Under the pieces are notes generated by a model, which saw only the letters and a list, made by a program, of their open reading frames with translations, did no database searches and was not told the DNA's origin. Positions 1-9,439 of a DNA stretch of 64,000 nucleotides are shown in pieces. Source of the stretch: CAKRPJ01 sp934376955. Lineage in GTDB: Bacteria; Bacillota; Clostridia; Lachnospirales; Lachnospiraceae. The stretch's first letter is position 1, and each line of letters begins with the position of its first letter. The position numbers and the translations under genes were made by a program. The stretch covers positions 32,238 to 96,237 of the forward strand of contig CAKRPJ010000005.1 of the NCBI GenBank assembly GCA_934376955.1, read 5' to 3'.

Positions 1-2
1 GA

Positions 3-1238
3 CGGATCGATCAGCTCCAGATGAGTGCCGTATCTCAGGCACAGCAGATATTCTTTATCTTTTATACGATAAGCTGCGGTTTCGCCTCCGGCGGCTGCGT
101 CCTGATCTCCCAGTATTGGGGAAAACGGGACAAGGAAAGTATAAAAACGCTGATCGCAACCGCCGTGAGGATCATAGCGGCATTGGGGATCGCATTTTCT
201 GCCGTCGTAATGATATTTCCGGAGCAGATCCTCAGCATTTACAGCAGTGATCCGGAGCTTATCCGATTGGGGGCATCCTACTTAAGGGTCGCAGCCATCA
301 TGTATCCGATCTGTGCGGTAAGCGCCATGCTCTTTGCATGCTGCCGCGGCTTCGAGGAAATGCGGGTGTCCTTTACCACAAACGCGATCTCGTACCCGCT
401 CAATGTATTTTTAGATTACTGCCTGATCTTTGGAAACTTCGGGTTTCCGAAGCTGGGGATCCAAGGGGCAGCCTGGGGCGCCGTTATTGCCAGAGTGGTC
501 GAGCTTTTGATCCTCGGCAGGTTCGTTTTCCGAAAAGAAAAGAATATCGGCATGCGCTTTAAAGATATGACCAGACGCGATCCGAAGCTGAGAAGGGATT
601 TCATCTGTGTCGGTGTTCCGATCCTTTTACATGAGCTGATCTGGTCGACGGGAACAACGGCCGGAAGCTCCATCACCGGCAGGATGGGAACAACGATCGT
701 TGCAGGCTACAATATCGCCAATACATATTATCAGCTTATGGCCTGCTTTATGAACAGTATTCTCAATGCCTGCTCCGTTGTCATTGGCATGACGATCGGC
801 TCCGGTGCGGATAAAAAAAGGATCCAGAAGGAAGCCTACAGTATGATCGTGATCGGTCTTGTGGGCGGCAGTGCTTTGGGTATCTTTACACTATTGTTCG
901 GAAGGCCTTTCGTCAACCTCTATGTGCTGACACCGGACTGTGCCGCGTATGCAAAGAACTTTATGCTGATCTTTGCGGCGATCTGGCCGTTCTCGGGAAT
1001 GGAGATGACCGGAATGATCGCAGTGCTCCGGGCAGGAGGCGACGGAAAGATGGGCTTCATCTGCGACATCTTCTCCATGTGGCTGATTACGATCCCGTTG
1101 GCGGCGTTATGTGGGTTTACACTGGGACTTTCCCCGTATCTTGTGGTATCCATTATCAAGGTCAATATTGCCATCGAGGCGATCGTCGGCATCTGGAGAA
1201 TTCATACTGAAAAATGGATGCGAAACCTGACGATCTGA
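3..1238 (+). CDS. MATE family multidrug/cation efflux transporter (5' end outside window)
   Basis: Multi-pass membrane protein of the MATE family, which exports drugs or metabolites against a Na+ or H+ gradient. The frame is open to the left edge, and the first ATG (position 21) sits inside a helix. About 410 residues are visible against a usual 440-460, so the start lies upstream. Visible features are the glycine-rich stretch CGFASGGCVLISQYWGKRD after the missing helix 1, repeated hydrophobic segments, and the second-half repeat beginning near residue 230. Substrate cannot be deduced. The stop is followed by 80 bp before the next gene, so it need not share its transcript. Confidence 0.9.
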   Translation, partial: RIDQLQMSAVSQAQQIFFIFYTISCGFASGGCVLISQYWGKRDKESIKTLIATAVRIIAALGIAFSAVVMIFPEQILSIYSSDPELIRLGASYLRVAAIMYPICAVSAMLFACCRGFEEMRVSFTTNAISYPLNVFLDYCLIFGNFGFPKLGIQGAAWGAVIARVVELLILGRFVFRKEKNIGMRFKDMTRRDPKLRRDFICVGVPILLHELIWSTGTTAGSSITGRMGTTIVAGYNIANTYYQLMACFMNSILNACSVVIGMTIGSGADKKRIQKEAYSMIVIGLVGGSALGIFTLLFGRPFVNLYVLTPDCAAYAKNFMLIFAAIWPFSGMEMTGMIAVLRAGGDGKMGFICDIFSMWLITIPLAALCGFTLGLSPYLVVSIIKVNIAIEAIVGIWRIHTEKWMRNLTI

Positions 1239-1320
1239 TGTATAATAATATATGATCCTTGTCCGGACCTTAAGCAGTTCGGCAGAAATATTTATCTATT
1301 TTTTTAAAGGAGGAGTACCT

Positions 1321-2487
1321 ATGAAACTGAAAAAATTAGCGAGCTTAGTGCTGGCAGGAAGCATGTTGCTTTCCCTTACCGCATGCGGCGGCAGCGGAGC
1401 TGACTCCACAACTGCGGCAAAGGCAGCAGAGGAAACAAAGGCAGCAGCAGCAGAAACCACAGCAGCCGCAACAGAGGCAGCAAAGAACGCGGAGAGCGGA
1501 GAAAAGAGGATCGCTTACATTGTCGGCAACCTCGGCGACAAGTCCTTCAATGATTCCGGTGAAGTCGGCATGAACACACTGAGATCACAGGGCTGGGACT
1601 GCAAGACAGTTGAAGTCGGTGATGAAACAAAGGCTGACAAATGGGAAGACCTGATCCTCGACGTTATCGATGAGGGCTACTACTACATCGTTGCTTCCTC
1701 TACCTACACAGATATTATGTTAAGACTGGCTGAGGAGTATCCGGACAATCGTTTCGTTATCTTCGATGACTCCAAGGACGAGTCCGAGATTCCGGAGAAC
1801 GTTGCTTTCATCTTCTACGCACAGAACGAAGGTTCTTATATGGTAGGACAGATGGCAGCAGGTATGACAAAGTCTAAGGTTGTTGCTGTTAACGTTGGTA
1901 TGGATAACCCGGTTATCGCAGACTTCGTAACAGGCTTCATCAACGGCGTTCAGGATTACGATCCGGAGGTCAAGGTCATTAAGGCAGCAGTAGGCTCCTG
2001 GACAGACCCGGCAAAGATGAAAGAGCTTTGCTTAAGCCAGGCAAGAGATAAGAAGGCAGATATCTTCTATCAGGTAGCAGGCGGCTCCGGCGGCGGACTG
2101 TTCGAGGCTTGTAAGGAGCTTGGAACATGGGCTATCGGTGTTGACTCCGACCAGTATGAATATTACAAGAACTCCGAGAATCCGGAGCTTGCAGATGTTA
2201 TCCTCACTTCCATGCTTAAGAACGTAGGCGATTCCTTCGTTTCCTTCTTTGATAAGGTTGACAACGGAGAGGCTGTATGGGGCAAATTAAACCGTCTTGG
2301 TTTAAAGGATAACTCCGTAGGATATGTTGACAATGATTTCTTCAAAGAGAACGTTCCGCAGGAGATCCGCGACAAGATGGCTGAGTCTCAGAAAAAGATC
2401 CTTGACGGCGAGATCACAGTAAAATCCTACTATGATTTTGCAAATGAGGCAGAGTATCAGCAGCTTCTTGATTCCGTAGCGCCTTAA
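1321..2487 (+). CDS. BMP/PnrA-family nucleoside-binding lipoprotein
   Basis: Substrate-binding lipoprotein of an ABC importer; this family (PnrA, BmpA, YufN) binds purine nucleosides outside the membrane. The signal peptide ends in the lipobox LTAC with Cys22, followed by an Ala/Thr/Glu-rich linker to about residue 60. The binding domain begins with a stretch typical of the family (IAYIVGNLGDKSFNDSG). An in-frame upstream start at 1252 is rejected because AAAGGAGG lies just before the ATG at 1321 and the signal peptide starts there. It is first in an operon with the ATPase, two permeases and a nucleoside hydrolase, which supports a nucleoside substrate. Confidence 0.92.
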   Translation: MKLKKLASLVLAGSMLLSLTACGGSGADSTTAAKAAEETKAAAAETTAAATEAAKNAESGEKRIAYIVGNLGDKSFNDSGEVGMNTLRSQGWDCKTVEVGDETKADKWEDLILDVIDEGYYYIVASSTYTDIMLRLAEEYPDNRFVIFDDSKDESEIPENVAFIFYAQNEGSYMVGQMAAGMTKSKVVAVNVGMDNPVIADFVTGFINGVQDYDPEVKVIKAAVGSWTDPAKMKELCLSQARDKKADIFYQVAGGSGGGLFEACKELGTWAIGVDSDQYEYYKNSENPELADVILTSMLKNVGDSFVSFFDKVDNGEAVWGKLNRLGLKDNSVGYVDNDFFKENVPQEIRDKMAESQKKILDGEITVKSYYDFANEAEYQQLLDSVAP

Positions 2488-2528
2488 GTCAATAACTCCC
2501 TCGTCTCAGGACAGCGGAGAATAGGAAT

Positions 2529-2562
2529 ATATCAGCAGGATTACTTTTAATCCTGCTGATAT
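2529..2562 (+). promoter_or_regulatory. Intercistronic stem-loop
   Basis: A perfect 14-bp inverted repeat with a 6-nt loop lies between the binding-protein gene and the ATPase gene and has no T-run after it. Such hairpins often protect the abundant binding-protein mRNA or reduce read-through, giving more binding protein than transporter; that role here is inferred. Confidence 0.6.
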
Positions 2563-2581
2563 CGTATAGGAGGAGGATGGC

Positions 2582-4132
2582 ATGGCCAAGGAAATATTGA
2601 GAATGGAAGATGTCACAAAGATCTATGACAACGGCTTTGTGGCAAACAAAAACATCACCTTCTGGCTGAATGAGGGTGAGATACTGGCCCTTGTTGGTGA
2701 GAACGGCGCCGGAAAAACGACCCTCATGAAGGTGCTGTTCGGTTTGGAGACACCTCAGACCGGAAAAGTGTATATGGACGGAAAAGAGGTAAAGATCTTA
2801 AACACGCTGGATGCCATTGGGAAAGGAATCGGTATGGTTCATCAGCACTTTATGCTGATCCCGTCATTGACAGTGGCAGAAAACGTGGTTCTTGGTGTCG
2901 AACCCATGAAAAATGGTCTTTTCGATTTCAAGAAGGCAGTTGCCATGACGCAGGAAGTGGCAGAAAAATATAATTTCAATATTGATCCTATGGCAAAGGT
3001 CTGTGATCTTTCTGTCGGACAGATGCAGAAGATCGAGATCATGAAGGTGCTCATTAAAGGCGCAAAGATCATTATTATGGATGAGCCGACAGCAGTTTTA
3101 ACTCCCCAGGAGACAGACGAGCTGTTTGACCAGCTGATCCTGCTTCGCGACAGCGGGCATTCCATTATATTTATCTCTCACAAGCTGGAAGAAGTTAAAA
3201 GGATCTGTACGAGAGTTACAGTTTTAAGACACGGCTACTGCCTCGGAAGCCATGATCTGGCGGATATGAGTGAGTCTGATATCTCCAGACTGATGGTAGG
3301 CCGTGATGTAGTATTAAAGATCAATAAGAAGGATCCTAAGATCGGAAAGAAGATCGTTCACATTGAGAATCTGGTAAAGATCAATACGGCAGGAAAGCGC
3401 GTTCTGGATGATGTTTCCTTCGATATCCACGAGGGAGAGGTAATCGGGATCGCAGGCGTAGAGGGAAACGGGCAGTCGGAGCTGTCGGATGTCCTGTCCG
3501 GTATGGATGGCTTTACATCAGGTACGGTAGAGCTTAACGGAAAGAGCATATTTGGTAAAAATGTCCATGAGATCCGCCAGATGGGGCTGGCGTATATCCC
3601 GGAGGACAGAATGCAGTTTGGCTGTGCAGGTGACATGTCGATCCGCGACAATATTATTGCAGACCGCTATTTTAAACCGGAATACAGAAACGGAATGTTT
3701 ATTAATCAGAAATATATCGACCAGATCGTTGATCAGTATATCAAGGATTTTGAGATCGCATGCGATGACAAGAGGGAACCGGTGCGTATGCTTTCCGGAG
3801 GAAATATCCAGAAGGTCGTCGTTGCCAGAGAATTTACTTCCGGCTCCAACTTTATTCTGGCCAACCAGCCTACCCGTGGTATCGATGTAGGCGCAGCGGA
3901 GATGATCCGTAAGACGATCGTTAAGAAGTCCAGAGAGGAAGGTACGGCAACACTTCTTATTTCGGCTGACCTTAATGAGGTTTTAGAATGTTCCGACCGA
4001 CTTCTTGTAATGAGAAAAGGAAAGGTCGTTGCAGCGTTCAAAAAAGCAAATGAGGTATCTGAACAAGAGCTGGGCGAGTACATGCTTGGACTTAAGACGA
4101 TGACCGCAGAAGAAATGGAGGGCTTGTTATGA
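2582..4132 (+). CDS. Nucleoside ABC transporter ATP-binding protein (double ATPase)
   Basis: 516-residue ATPase with two ABC domains in one chain, as in the sugar/nucleoside CUT2 class (RbsA, NupA/YufO). The first half has Walker A GENGAGKTT near residue 40, signature LSVGQMQ and Walker B IIMDEPTAVL. The second half has a degenerate Walker A (GVEGNGQSE) and signature LSGGNIQKVV, the usual asymmetry of the class. GGAGGAGG precedes the ATG. It overlaps the permease start by 4 nt (ATGA), suggesting translational coupling. Confidence 0.93.
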   Translation: MAKEILRMEDVTKIYDNGFVANKNITFWLNEGEILALVGENGAGKTTLMKVLFGLETPQTGKVYMDGKEVKILNTLDAIGKGIGMVHQHFMLIPSLTVAENVVLGVEPMKNGLFDFKKAVAMTQEVAEKYNFNIDPMAKVCDLSVGQMQKIEIMKVLIKGAKIIIMDEPTAVLTPQETDELFDQLILLRDSGHSIIFISHKLEEVKRICTRVTVLRHGYCLGSHDLADMSESDISRLMVGRDVVLKINKKDPKIGKKIVHIENLVKINTAGKRVLDDVSFDIHEGEVIGIAGVEGNGQSELSDVLSGMDGFTSGTVELNGKSIFGKNVHEIRQMGLAYIPEDRMQFGCAGDMSIRDNIIADRYFKPEYRNGMFINQKYIDQIVDQYIKDFEIACDDKREPVRMLSGGNIQKVVVAREFTSGSNFILANQPTRGIDVGAAEMIRKTIVKKSREEGTATLLISADLNEVLECSDRLLVMRKGKVVAAFKKANEVSEQELGEYMLGLKTMTAEEMEGLL

Positions 4133-5244
4133 ATAAAACAAGTAAAGTAGAATTTACGGTCGAGCTGATCCGTATTCTGGCAGCGATCGGAATCGCGTAT
4201 GCGGTTGCCCTTATCACTCTTTTCGCGATCAGTGACGATCCGGTATATATTATCAAGCAGTTTATTTTAGGACCCTTCTCATCAGTCAGACGTATCGGAA
4301 GTATTGTCAATCTGGCGATCCCGTTTACATTTACCGGTCTTTGCTTCTGCTTTATGTATGCGGTAAATAAGTTTAACCTGACCGGTGAAGGTATCTTCAT
4401 GTTTGCCGGATGTATCATCTCCTTAGTGGCGATCAAGGTCGGAACCGGTGTTCCGAAGCCGGTCATGCTGGTGGCACTCCTTGCGATCGGCGCCCTGACA
4501 GGTGTAATTATTTCCTATATCCCGGCATGGCTCGATACGAAATTCAATGCGAATATTGTTGTAGCCTCCCTGATGTTAAACAGTATTTTAGTATTTTTTT
4601 CCATCTATATTATGAAATATGCGATGCGTGATACGACGATCGGTTCTCTCGGCTCCGTTCCGATCCCGGAAAATTGCAAGCTGCCGTCTATATTCGGAAA
4701 ATTCAGGATCCAGGCGGGCTTCTTCGTAGCCATCGTTGCCGTTATCTTAGTAGCGATCCTCTTTTATAAAATGGTATTCGGCTACAAGATGCGTGTGGTT
4801 GGAAGCAACCCGTGGTTTGCCAAGGCCTGCGGAATCAATATGACAGGTACCATCATTGCCGCACAGCTCATCGGCGGCGCTTTAGCAGGCGTGGGCGGAA
4901 CCTGTGAGATCCTTGGAAACTACGACCGTTATAAATGGGTAGTCAGCACACAGCACGGCTTCGATGGTCTTATGGTAGCCGTTCTTGCGAGACGAAACCC
5001 GATCCTTGTGCCGATCGCAGCCTTCCTTCTTGCTTATATCCGTATCGGAGCCGATGTAGTAAACTCAAAGGGAGATATCCCCATCGAGTTTATCACGGTC
5101 ATTCAGGGTATCGTTATCCTGATGGTTGCAGCGGAAGAATTTATGGGCAAGTTCAAGAAGAAGCTGATCTACAAGGTTGCTGAGGAGGAGCTGGCTGAAA
5201 AAGAAAAGAAAGCGGCGGAAGCAGCCGGATCCAAGGAGGTATAA
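4129..5244 (+). CDS. Nucleoside ABC transporter permease (YufP-like)
   Basis: Integral membrane permease of the branched-chain/CUT2 superfamily (BPD_transp_2). About ten hydrophobic segments are visible, with the conserved cytoplasmic stretch MRVVGSNPWFAKACGI near residue 225 that contacts the ATPase, and a charged Lys/Glu-rich tail. It forms a heterodimer with the next gene product in this importer class. Its start overlaps the ATPase stop. Confidence 0.92.
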   Translation: MNKTSKVEFTVELIRILAAIGIAYAVALITLFAISDDPVYIIKQFILGPFSSVRRIGSIVNLAIPFTFTGLCFCFMYAVNKFNLTGEGIFMFAGCIISLVAIKVGTGVPKPVMLVALLAIGALTGVIISYIPAWLDTKFNANIVVASLMLNSILVFFSIYIMKYAMRDTTIGSLGSVPIPENCKLPSIFGKFRIQAGFFVAIVAVILVAILFYKMVFGYKMRVVGSNPWFAKACGINMTGTIIAAQLIGGALAGVGGTCEILGNYDRYKWVVSTQHGFDGLMVAVLARRNPILVPIAAFLLAYIRIGADVVNSKGDIPIEFITVIQGIVILMVAAEEFMGKFKKKLIYKVAEEELAEKEKKAAEAAGSKEV

Positions 5245-5248
5245 GCAT

Positions 5249-6175
5249 ATGACAACACTTAATTGGATAGGTACGTTTGGATTTTCGGTACTGCGTCTGT
5301 CAACCCCTTTGATCTTTGCCGGTTTGGCGGCAGTAATCAGTAAAAAAGCCGGAATGATGAATATGGCGCTTGAAGGCATGATGCTCTGTGCAGCTCTTGC
5401 AGGCGTAGTATTTGCGGGAAAGACCGGCAATGTCTGGATCGGTCTTATCGGTGCAGTTATCTTTGGCGTGCTCACCGGAGGCGTGATCGCCTTTGCAAGC
5501 CTTTCCGGATTGACCGATCTGTATCTGACCTGTATTGCCGTGAACTTAGCGGCATCCGGCGGAACCGTATTTGTTATGTACCTTCTGACCGGTGAAAAGG
5601 CAACTACGTCTGCGGCGATCAAGGCATTCTCCCTGCCCTCCATCACGATTCCGCTGATCAATAAGATCCCGTTGATCGGGCCTATGATCTCCGGCCACAA
5701 TATTCTTACCTACTGTGCGTTTCTTTCCATTTTCGTTGTATGGTTTTTCTTTGCCAGAACAAGACTGGGACTGCGTATGCGGGCAGTCGGAGAGAATCCC
5801 AATGCGGCATCCTCCGTTGGTATCAGCGTAAAGAGGATCGGATATATCTCTTTCCTGATCTCCGGTGTGCTCTGCGGCTTCGGCGGTGCTTTCATGTCAA
5901 TGGGCTGGGTAAGCTTCTTTATGAAGAACATGGTAAACGGACGAGGCTACATCGGACTGTCTGCTTGTAACATTGCAGACGGAAATCCGATCGGTGCCGG
6001 AATTGCGGCGATCTTCTTCGGTTTTACGGATGCGACGGCAACCAGCTTAAAGAGCCAGACAAGCTTCCCCACCGAGTTCTTAGAGATGATCCCTTATGCG
6101 GCAACCATTATCGCCATGATGATCTTCGGAATGATTCGAATCAATCGTCTTAAGAACATCGAAAAAGGAAAATAG
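5249..6175 (+). CDS. Nucleoside ABC transporter permease (YufQ-like)
   Basis: Second permease, 308 residues, all hydrophobic segments with the coupling stretch MRAVGENPNAASSVGI. The open frame reaches back to 5177, but the ATG at 5249 has AAGGAGGT 10 nt upstream and starts where homologous permeases do, so the longer Lys/Arg-rich extension is rejected. It lies 4 nt after the first permease stop. Confidence 0.92.
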   Translation: MTTLNWIGTFGFSVLRLSTPLIFAGLAAVISKKAGMMNMALEGMMLCAALAGVVFAGKTGNVWIGLIGAVIFGVLTGGVIAFASLSGLTDLYLTCIAVNLAASGGTVFVMYLLTGEKATTSAAIKAFSLPSITIPLINKIPLIGPMISGHNILTYCAFLSIFVVWFFFARTRLGLRMRAVGENPNAASSVGISVKRIGYISFLISGVLCGFGGAFMSMGWVSFFMKNMVNGRGYIGLSACNIADGNPIGAGIAAIFFGFTDATATSLKSQTSFPTEFLEMIPYAATIIAMMIFGMIRINRLKNIEKGK

Positions 6176-6195
6176 CAGAAGGAGAAGAAAATAAC

Positions 6196-7164
6196 GTGAG
6201 CGAAAAAAGAAAAGTTGTGATCGACTGTGATCCCGGGATCGACGATACCTTTGCCCTTGTAATGTGTATCAATAAACTGGATGTAAAGGGGATCGTAGCA
6301 GTCGGTGGAAATACAGGGCTTGAATATACGCAGAGAAATGCAAGATATGTGACAGAGATCACCAAAAGGACAGATATTCCGGTCTATGCAGGCTATGACA
6401 TGCCGATCTTAAACCAGCTGGTGCGTGCCACAGAGGTACATGGAAGCGGCGGAGTCGGCGATGCGGTAATAGAAGAACCTGCAAAGCAGCTGGAAAAGCA
6501 GCACGGTGTCGATTTCCTTATCGATACGTTTATGAACAATGATGATATCTCCTTAATTACCTTAGGGCCGCTTACGAATGTGGCACAGGCGATCCTGAAG
6601 GAACCGAGATTAAAAGAACGTATCCCACAGATCCTTTGCATGGGCGGATCTTCAACGGCAGGAAATGCAACTCCGGCTGCGGAATTTAATATCTATGTGG
6701 ATCCGGAAGCGGCTAAGATCGTTTTTGAATCCGGGATCCCGATTCAGATGGTTGGACTAAATGTGACGCGTCAGAATCGGATGACGGCAGAGGATTCGGA
6801 GCGAATCCGAAAGATCGGCGGACCGGTTGGGGAATTTACGTCAAAGATATTGGATTTCTCGTTACAAAACAGTGAGCAGACCTGCATCTGTGATGCATGT
6901 GCCGTTGCATGGTGGATCGATCCCGCGACCATTACAAAGAGTATAAAGACAAATGTAACGATCGAGACTAAGGGTGAGTACACAAGGGGAATGACGGTAT
7001 GCGATTGGCGTGATTTCATGGAGCAGACTCCGGAGCAGGAGATTTCCAGAAATAGAGTCACAAACATGCATGAGCTTCATCCCAATGTTGATGTTGCGAT
7101 GGAATTCGATGAAAATCGATTTAAAGAGCTTTTATTTGACTGCATCGAGGGATATGTGCGATAG
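6196..7164 (+). CDS. Inosine-uridine-preferring nucleoside hydrolase
   Basis: 322-residue cytosolic N-ribohydrolase that splits nucleosides to base and ribose. The calcium-binding N-terminal signature VVIDCDPGIDD (residues 6-16) is present, as are the ITLGPLTN block and the AEFNIYVDPEAA block. The start is GTG with GAAGGAGA upstream. Only 20 nt separate it from the permease, so imported nucleosides are probably split at once; the order transporter then hydrolase is what supports the nucleoside reading for the whole operon. Confidence 0.92.
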   Translation: MSEKRKVVIDCDPGIDDTFALVMCINKLDVKGIVAVGGNTGLEYTQRNARYVTEITKRTDIPVYAGYDMPILNQLVRATEVHGSGGVGDAVIEEPAKQLEKQHGVDFLIDTFMNNDDISLITLGPLTNVAQAILKEPRLKERIPQILCMGGSSTAGNATPAAEFNIYVDPEAAKIVFESGIPIQMVGLNVTRQNRMTAEDSERIRKIGGPVGEFTSKILDFSLQNSEQTCICDACAVAWWIDPATITKSIKTNVTIETKGEYTRGMTVCDWRDFMEQTPEQEISRNRVTNMHELHPNVDVAMEFDENRFKELLFDCIEGYVR

Positions 7165-7179
7165 AAGCAGTTATGCTTA

Positions 7180-7223
7180 GACACCGGTATCGGAAACAGG
7201 AGCTTCCGATGCCGGTGTCTTTC
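7180..7223 (+). terminator. Rho-independent terminator of the nucleoside operon
   Basis: A 16-bp stem with one G-T pair (GACACCGG.. / ..CCGGTGTC), loop ACAGGAGC, then TTT. It lies 15 nt after the hydrolase stop. Confidence 0.85.
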
Positions 7224-7264
7224 CGAATGTCTGTCGAATGTTTCTTTTGATGGCGGATTTAGTA

Positions 7265-7294
7265 TAGACAGCATGAGGGTAAATGGAGTACAAT
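7265..7294 (+). promoter_or_regulatory. Sigma-A type promoter for the M18 aminopeptidase
   Basis: TAGACA (7265-7270), 18-bp spacer, TACAAT (7289-7294), 33 bp before the ATG. It lies between a terminator and the gene, where a promoter is expected. Confidence 0.6.
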
Positions 7295-7326
7295 AGTGTA
7301 GAAGCACTAAACTTAAGGAGGATATT

Positions 7327-8640
7327 ATGTTTAAGAATTTAAACGAGGAGCTGTTTGCATTTGTTGAAAAGAGTCCGACCAGCTTTCATGCCATCCGGAC
7401 GATCGAGGAGTATCTGGGGGACGCAGGCTTTGAGCATTTAAAAGAGGGAAGTGAATGGAACCTCAAGGCAGGCGGAAGCTACTATGTAACAAGAAACAAA
7501 TCTTCAGTCATCGCATTCCGGGTTCCGTGTAAGGAATTTACAGGCTTCCATATTGCGGCAAGCCACAGCGATTCTCCGACCTTAAAGATCAAAGAGAATC
7601 CTGAGATGACAGTAGAAGGCCAGTATGTAAAATTAAACGTGGAAAAATACGGCGGACTGATCTGTTCTCCGTGGTTTGACAGACCTCTCTCCGTTGCCGG
7701 ACGTGTAATCGTTAAAAACGGCAACAAGCTGGAAACAAAGCTTGTAGACGTTAAGAGAGATGTTCTTATGCTTCCGAACCTTGCGATCCATCTTAACCGC
7801 GGCATTAATGAAGAAGGCTATAAGTACAACATCCAGAAGGACATGCTTCCGTTATTCAGAATGAAGGATTCCGCACTGGATTTCAAGACAATGATCGCAA
7901 AGGAAGCCGGTGTTGATCCGGAGGCGATCATCGGTTCCGACTTATTCCTCTATAACAGAATGCCGGGTACCCAGTGGGGCGCAGAAAATGAGTTTATCTC
8001 CGCACCGCGTCTGGATGACCTTCAGTGTGCATTCGTGTCCATGAAGGGCTTCTTAAGCAGAAAGAACGATGAGAGCGTTTCTGTATTCTGTGTAATGGAT
8101 AACGAGGAGGTAGGAAGCGGTACAAAGCAGGGAGCCGGTTCTACATTCCTTTACGATACACTTCGCAGATTAAACTATTCCATGGGAAGAACAGAGGAGG
8201 AATACTGGACCGCAGTAGCTTCCAGCTTTATGATCTCCGGAGATAATGCTCATGCAGTTCATCCGAACTATGCAGATATGACAGACCCGACCAGCCGTCC
8301 GTACCTCAATGGCGGTATCGTGATCAAGCACAGTGCAAACCAGAAATACACAACAGACGCTGTTTCCGCATCGGTAATGCGCTGCCTGTGTGAAAGAGCC
8401 GGAGTTCCGTGCCAGAACTTCTTAAACCGTTCCGATCTTTTAGGCGGTTCTACCCTCGGAAATATCTCCAACGCCAAGGTATCTTTAAATACAGTAGATA
8501 TCGGACTTCCTCAGCTTGCAATGCACTCTCCGTATGAGACAGCAGGTGCAAAGGATATGGCCTATACGGTAAAGGCATTCGAGGAATTCTTTGGATCCTC
8601 CATCCATGTATCCGAGGACGGATGCTTTGAGATTAAATAG
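7327..8640 (+). CDS. apeB: M18 family aminopeptidase
   Basis: 437-residue cytosolic zinc aminopeptidase that removes N-terminal (often acidic) residues from peptides. Metal and catalytic motifs of the M18 family are visible: ASHSDSP near residue 80, PRLDD near 230, DNEEVGS near 258, and SGDNAHAVHPN near 305. A strong TTAAGGAGG precedes the ATG. It is a single-gene transcript bounded by a promoter and a terminator. Confidence 0.94.
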   Translation: MFKNLNEELFAFVEKSPTSFHAIRTIEEYLGDAGFEHLKEGSEWNLKAGGSYYVTRNKSSVIAFRVPCKEFTGFHIAASHSDSPTLKIKENPEMTVEGQYVKLNVEKYGGLICSPWFDRPLSVAGRVIVKNGNKLETKLVDVKRDVLMLPNLAIHLNRGINEEGYKYNIQKDMLPLFRMKDSALDFKTMIAKEAGVDPEAIIGSDLFLYNRMPGTQWGAENEFISAPRLDDLQCAFVSMKGFLSRKNDESVSVFCVMDNEEVGSGTKQGAGSTFLYDTLRRLNYSMGRTEEEYWTAVASSFMISGDNAHAVHPNYADMTDPTSRPYLNGGIVIKHSANQKYTTDAVSASVMRCLCERAGVPCQNFLNRSDLLGGSTLGNISNAKVSLNTVDIGLPQLAMHSPYETAGAKDMAYTVKAFEEFFGSSIHVSEDGCFEIK

Positions 8641-8652
8641 TAAAGTAAATGA

Positions 8653-8697
8653 AGGGCACCGCAAAGCAGATCGTTTCTGCTTTGCAGTGCCCTTTTT
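8653..8697. terminator. Bidirectional terminator between convergent genes
   Basis: An 18-bp stem with one mismatch (AGGGCACCGCAAAGCAGA with its complement), 5-nt loop, then TTTT on the plus strand. The minus-strand gene that ends at 8714 converges on it. Confidence 0.85.
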
Positions 8698-8713
8698 AGC
8701 TGGTGAAACTTAT

Positions 8714-9208
8714 TTAATTGTCAGAACAGATGCCCAGATCATTTACGGTATATCCATCCGGAGTCTGTGTATCCTGCAGGAGCATTCCCTTAAAGTCTCC
8801 GTCTTCACAGAAATAGTACCAGTTTCCGTTAATGTAATGCCATCCGGTGAACATTCTTCCAGGAACATCATTTTCATCTTCATTCAAATAGTACCAGTTT
8901 CCGTTATCCTGGATCCATCCGGTCTCCATTACAGAATTACCGTTAAAATGAAACCATTCCGGCGTGCCGTCGCAGTCAATCTGAAGCCAGCAGCTGTTCG
9001 CCCAGCCTCCGTGTGCGTACTTGTAAATGGTGTCCCCTTTATAGGTATCCCATTTTCCGTCCATAGCGCTGGACTCAGAGCCATCTACAGAAGCTGTTTT
9101 CCCGAAGTTGTAGGTAGAGCCGGGAGCAGACGGGAGCTCAACGGCATAGGAGCTGAATGAAGCTGCAAGTGTAAGTGCGGCAGCCGCCGCTATAAGAGCT
9201 TTTTTCAT
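8714..9208 (-). CDS. Secreted protein with cell-wall-binding repeats
   Basis: 164 residues. A signal peptide (MKKALIAAAAALTLAASFSSYA) is followed by a short unique region and at least three choline/cell-wall-binding repeat units ending in the GxWYYxxxxG pattern (GWIQDNGNWYYLNEDEN, GWHYINGNWYYFCEDGD). The product is exported and probably held at the wall; no catalytic domain is seen. The frame extends further upstream, but GGAGGTAATAAC before this ATG and the signal peptide fix the start. The repeats resemble those at the C-terminus of the prophage endolysin at 63175. Confidence 0.85.
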   Translation of the reverse strand: MKKALIAAAAALTLAASFSSYAVELPSAPGSTYNFGKTASVDGSESSAMDGKWDTYKGDTIYKYAHGGWANSCWLQIDCDGTPEWFHFNGNSVMETGWIQDNGNWYYLNEDENDVPGRMFTGWHYINGNWYYFCEDGDFKGMLLQDTQTPDGYTVNDLGICSDN

Positions 9209-9237
9209 GTTATTACCTCCGTGTATGTATATAATAA

Positions 9238-9399
9238 TTTTAACCGAATCAAGTAAGTCCCCTGCTTCAATTGCGAAAAGCAATAAGCAGTGGGTGGGGA
9301 CTTGCTTGTATCAGGAGGAGTGCAAGCTCCTTCTGATAAACTGCGGAGCAGTTATTCGGTGTAGAGCCGCGTAGCGAAGCGGATTGCGAATATCCGCTT
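9238..9399. repeat. Modular multi-hairpin repeat, long copy
   Basis: The outer blocks TTTTAACCGAATCAAGTAAGT (9238-9258) and GTAGCGAAGCGGATTGCGAA plus TATCCGCTT (9371-9399) recur together at 15983-16030. The 112 bp between them, absent in the short copy, holds successive hairpins: AAGTCCCC../..GGGGACTT around TGCTT/AAGCA, CAGGAGG/CCTTCTG, AACTGC/GCAGTT. The final block folds GCGGAT/ATCCGC. No gene is seen in 9209-9439. Confidence 0.7.
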
Positions 9400-9439
9400 G
9401 ACACAATTAGCAAAAATAAGTCAAGCAGCCGGGATATCC

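Noticed and set aside
1241..1246. TATAAT just after the MATE stop as a promoter for the nucleoside operon
   Set aside because: No acceptable -35 at 16-18 bp was found.
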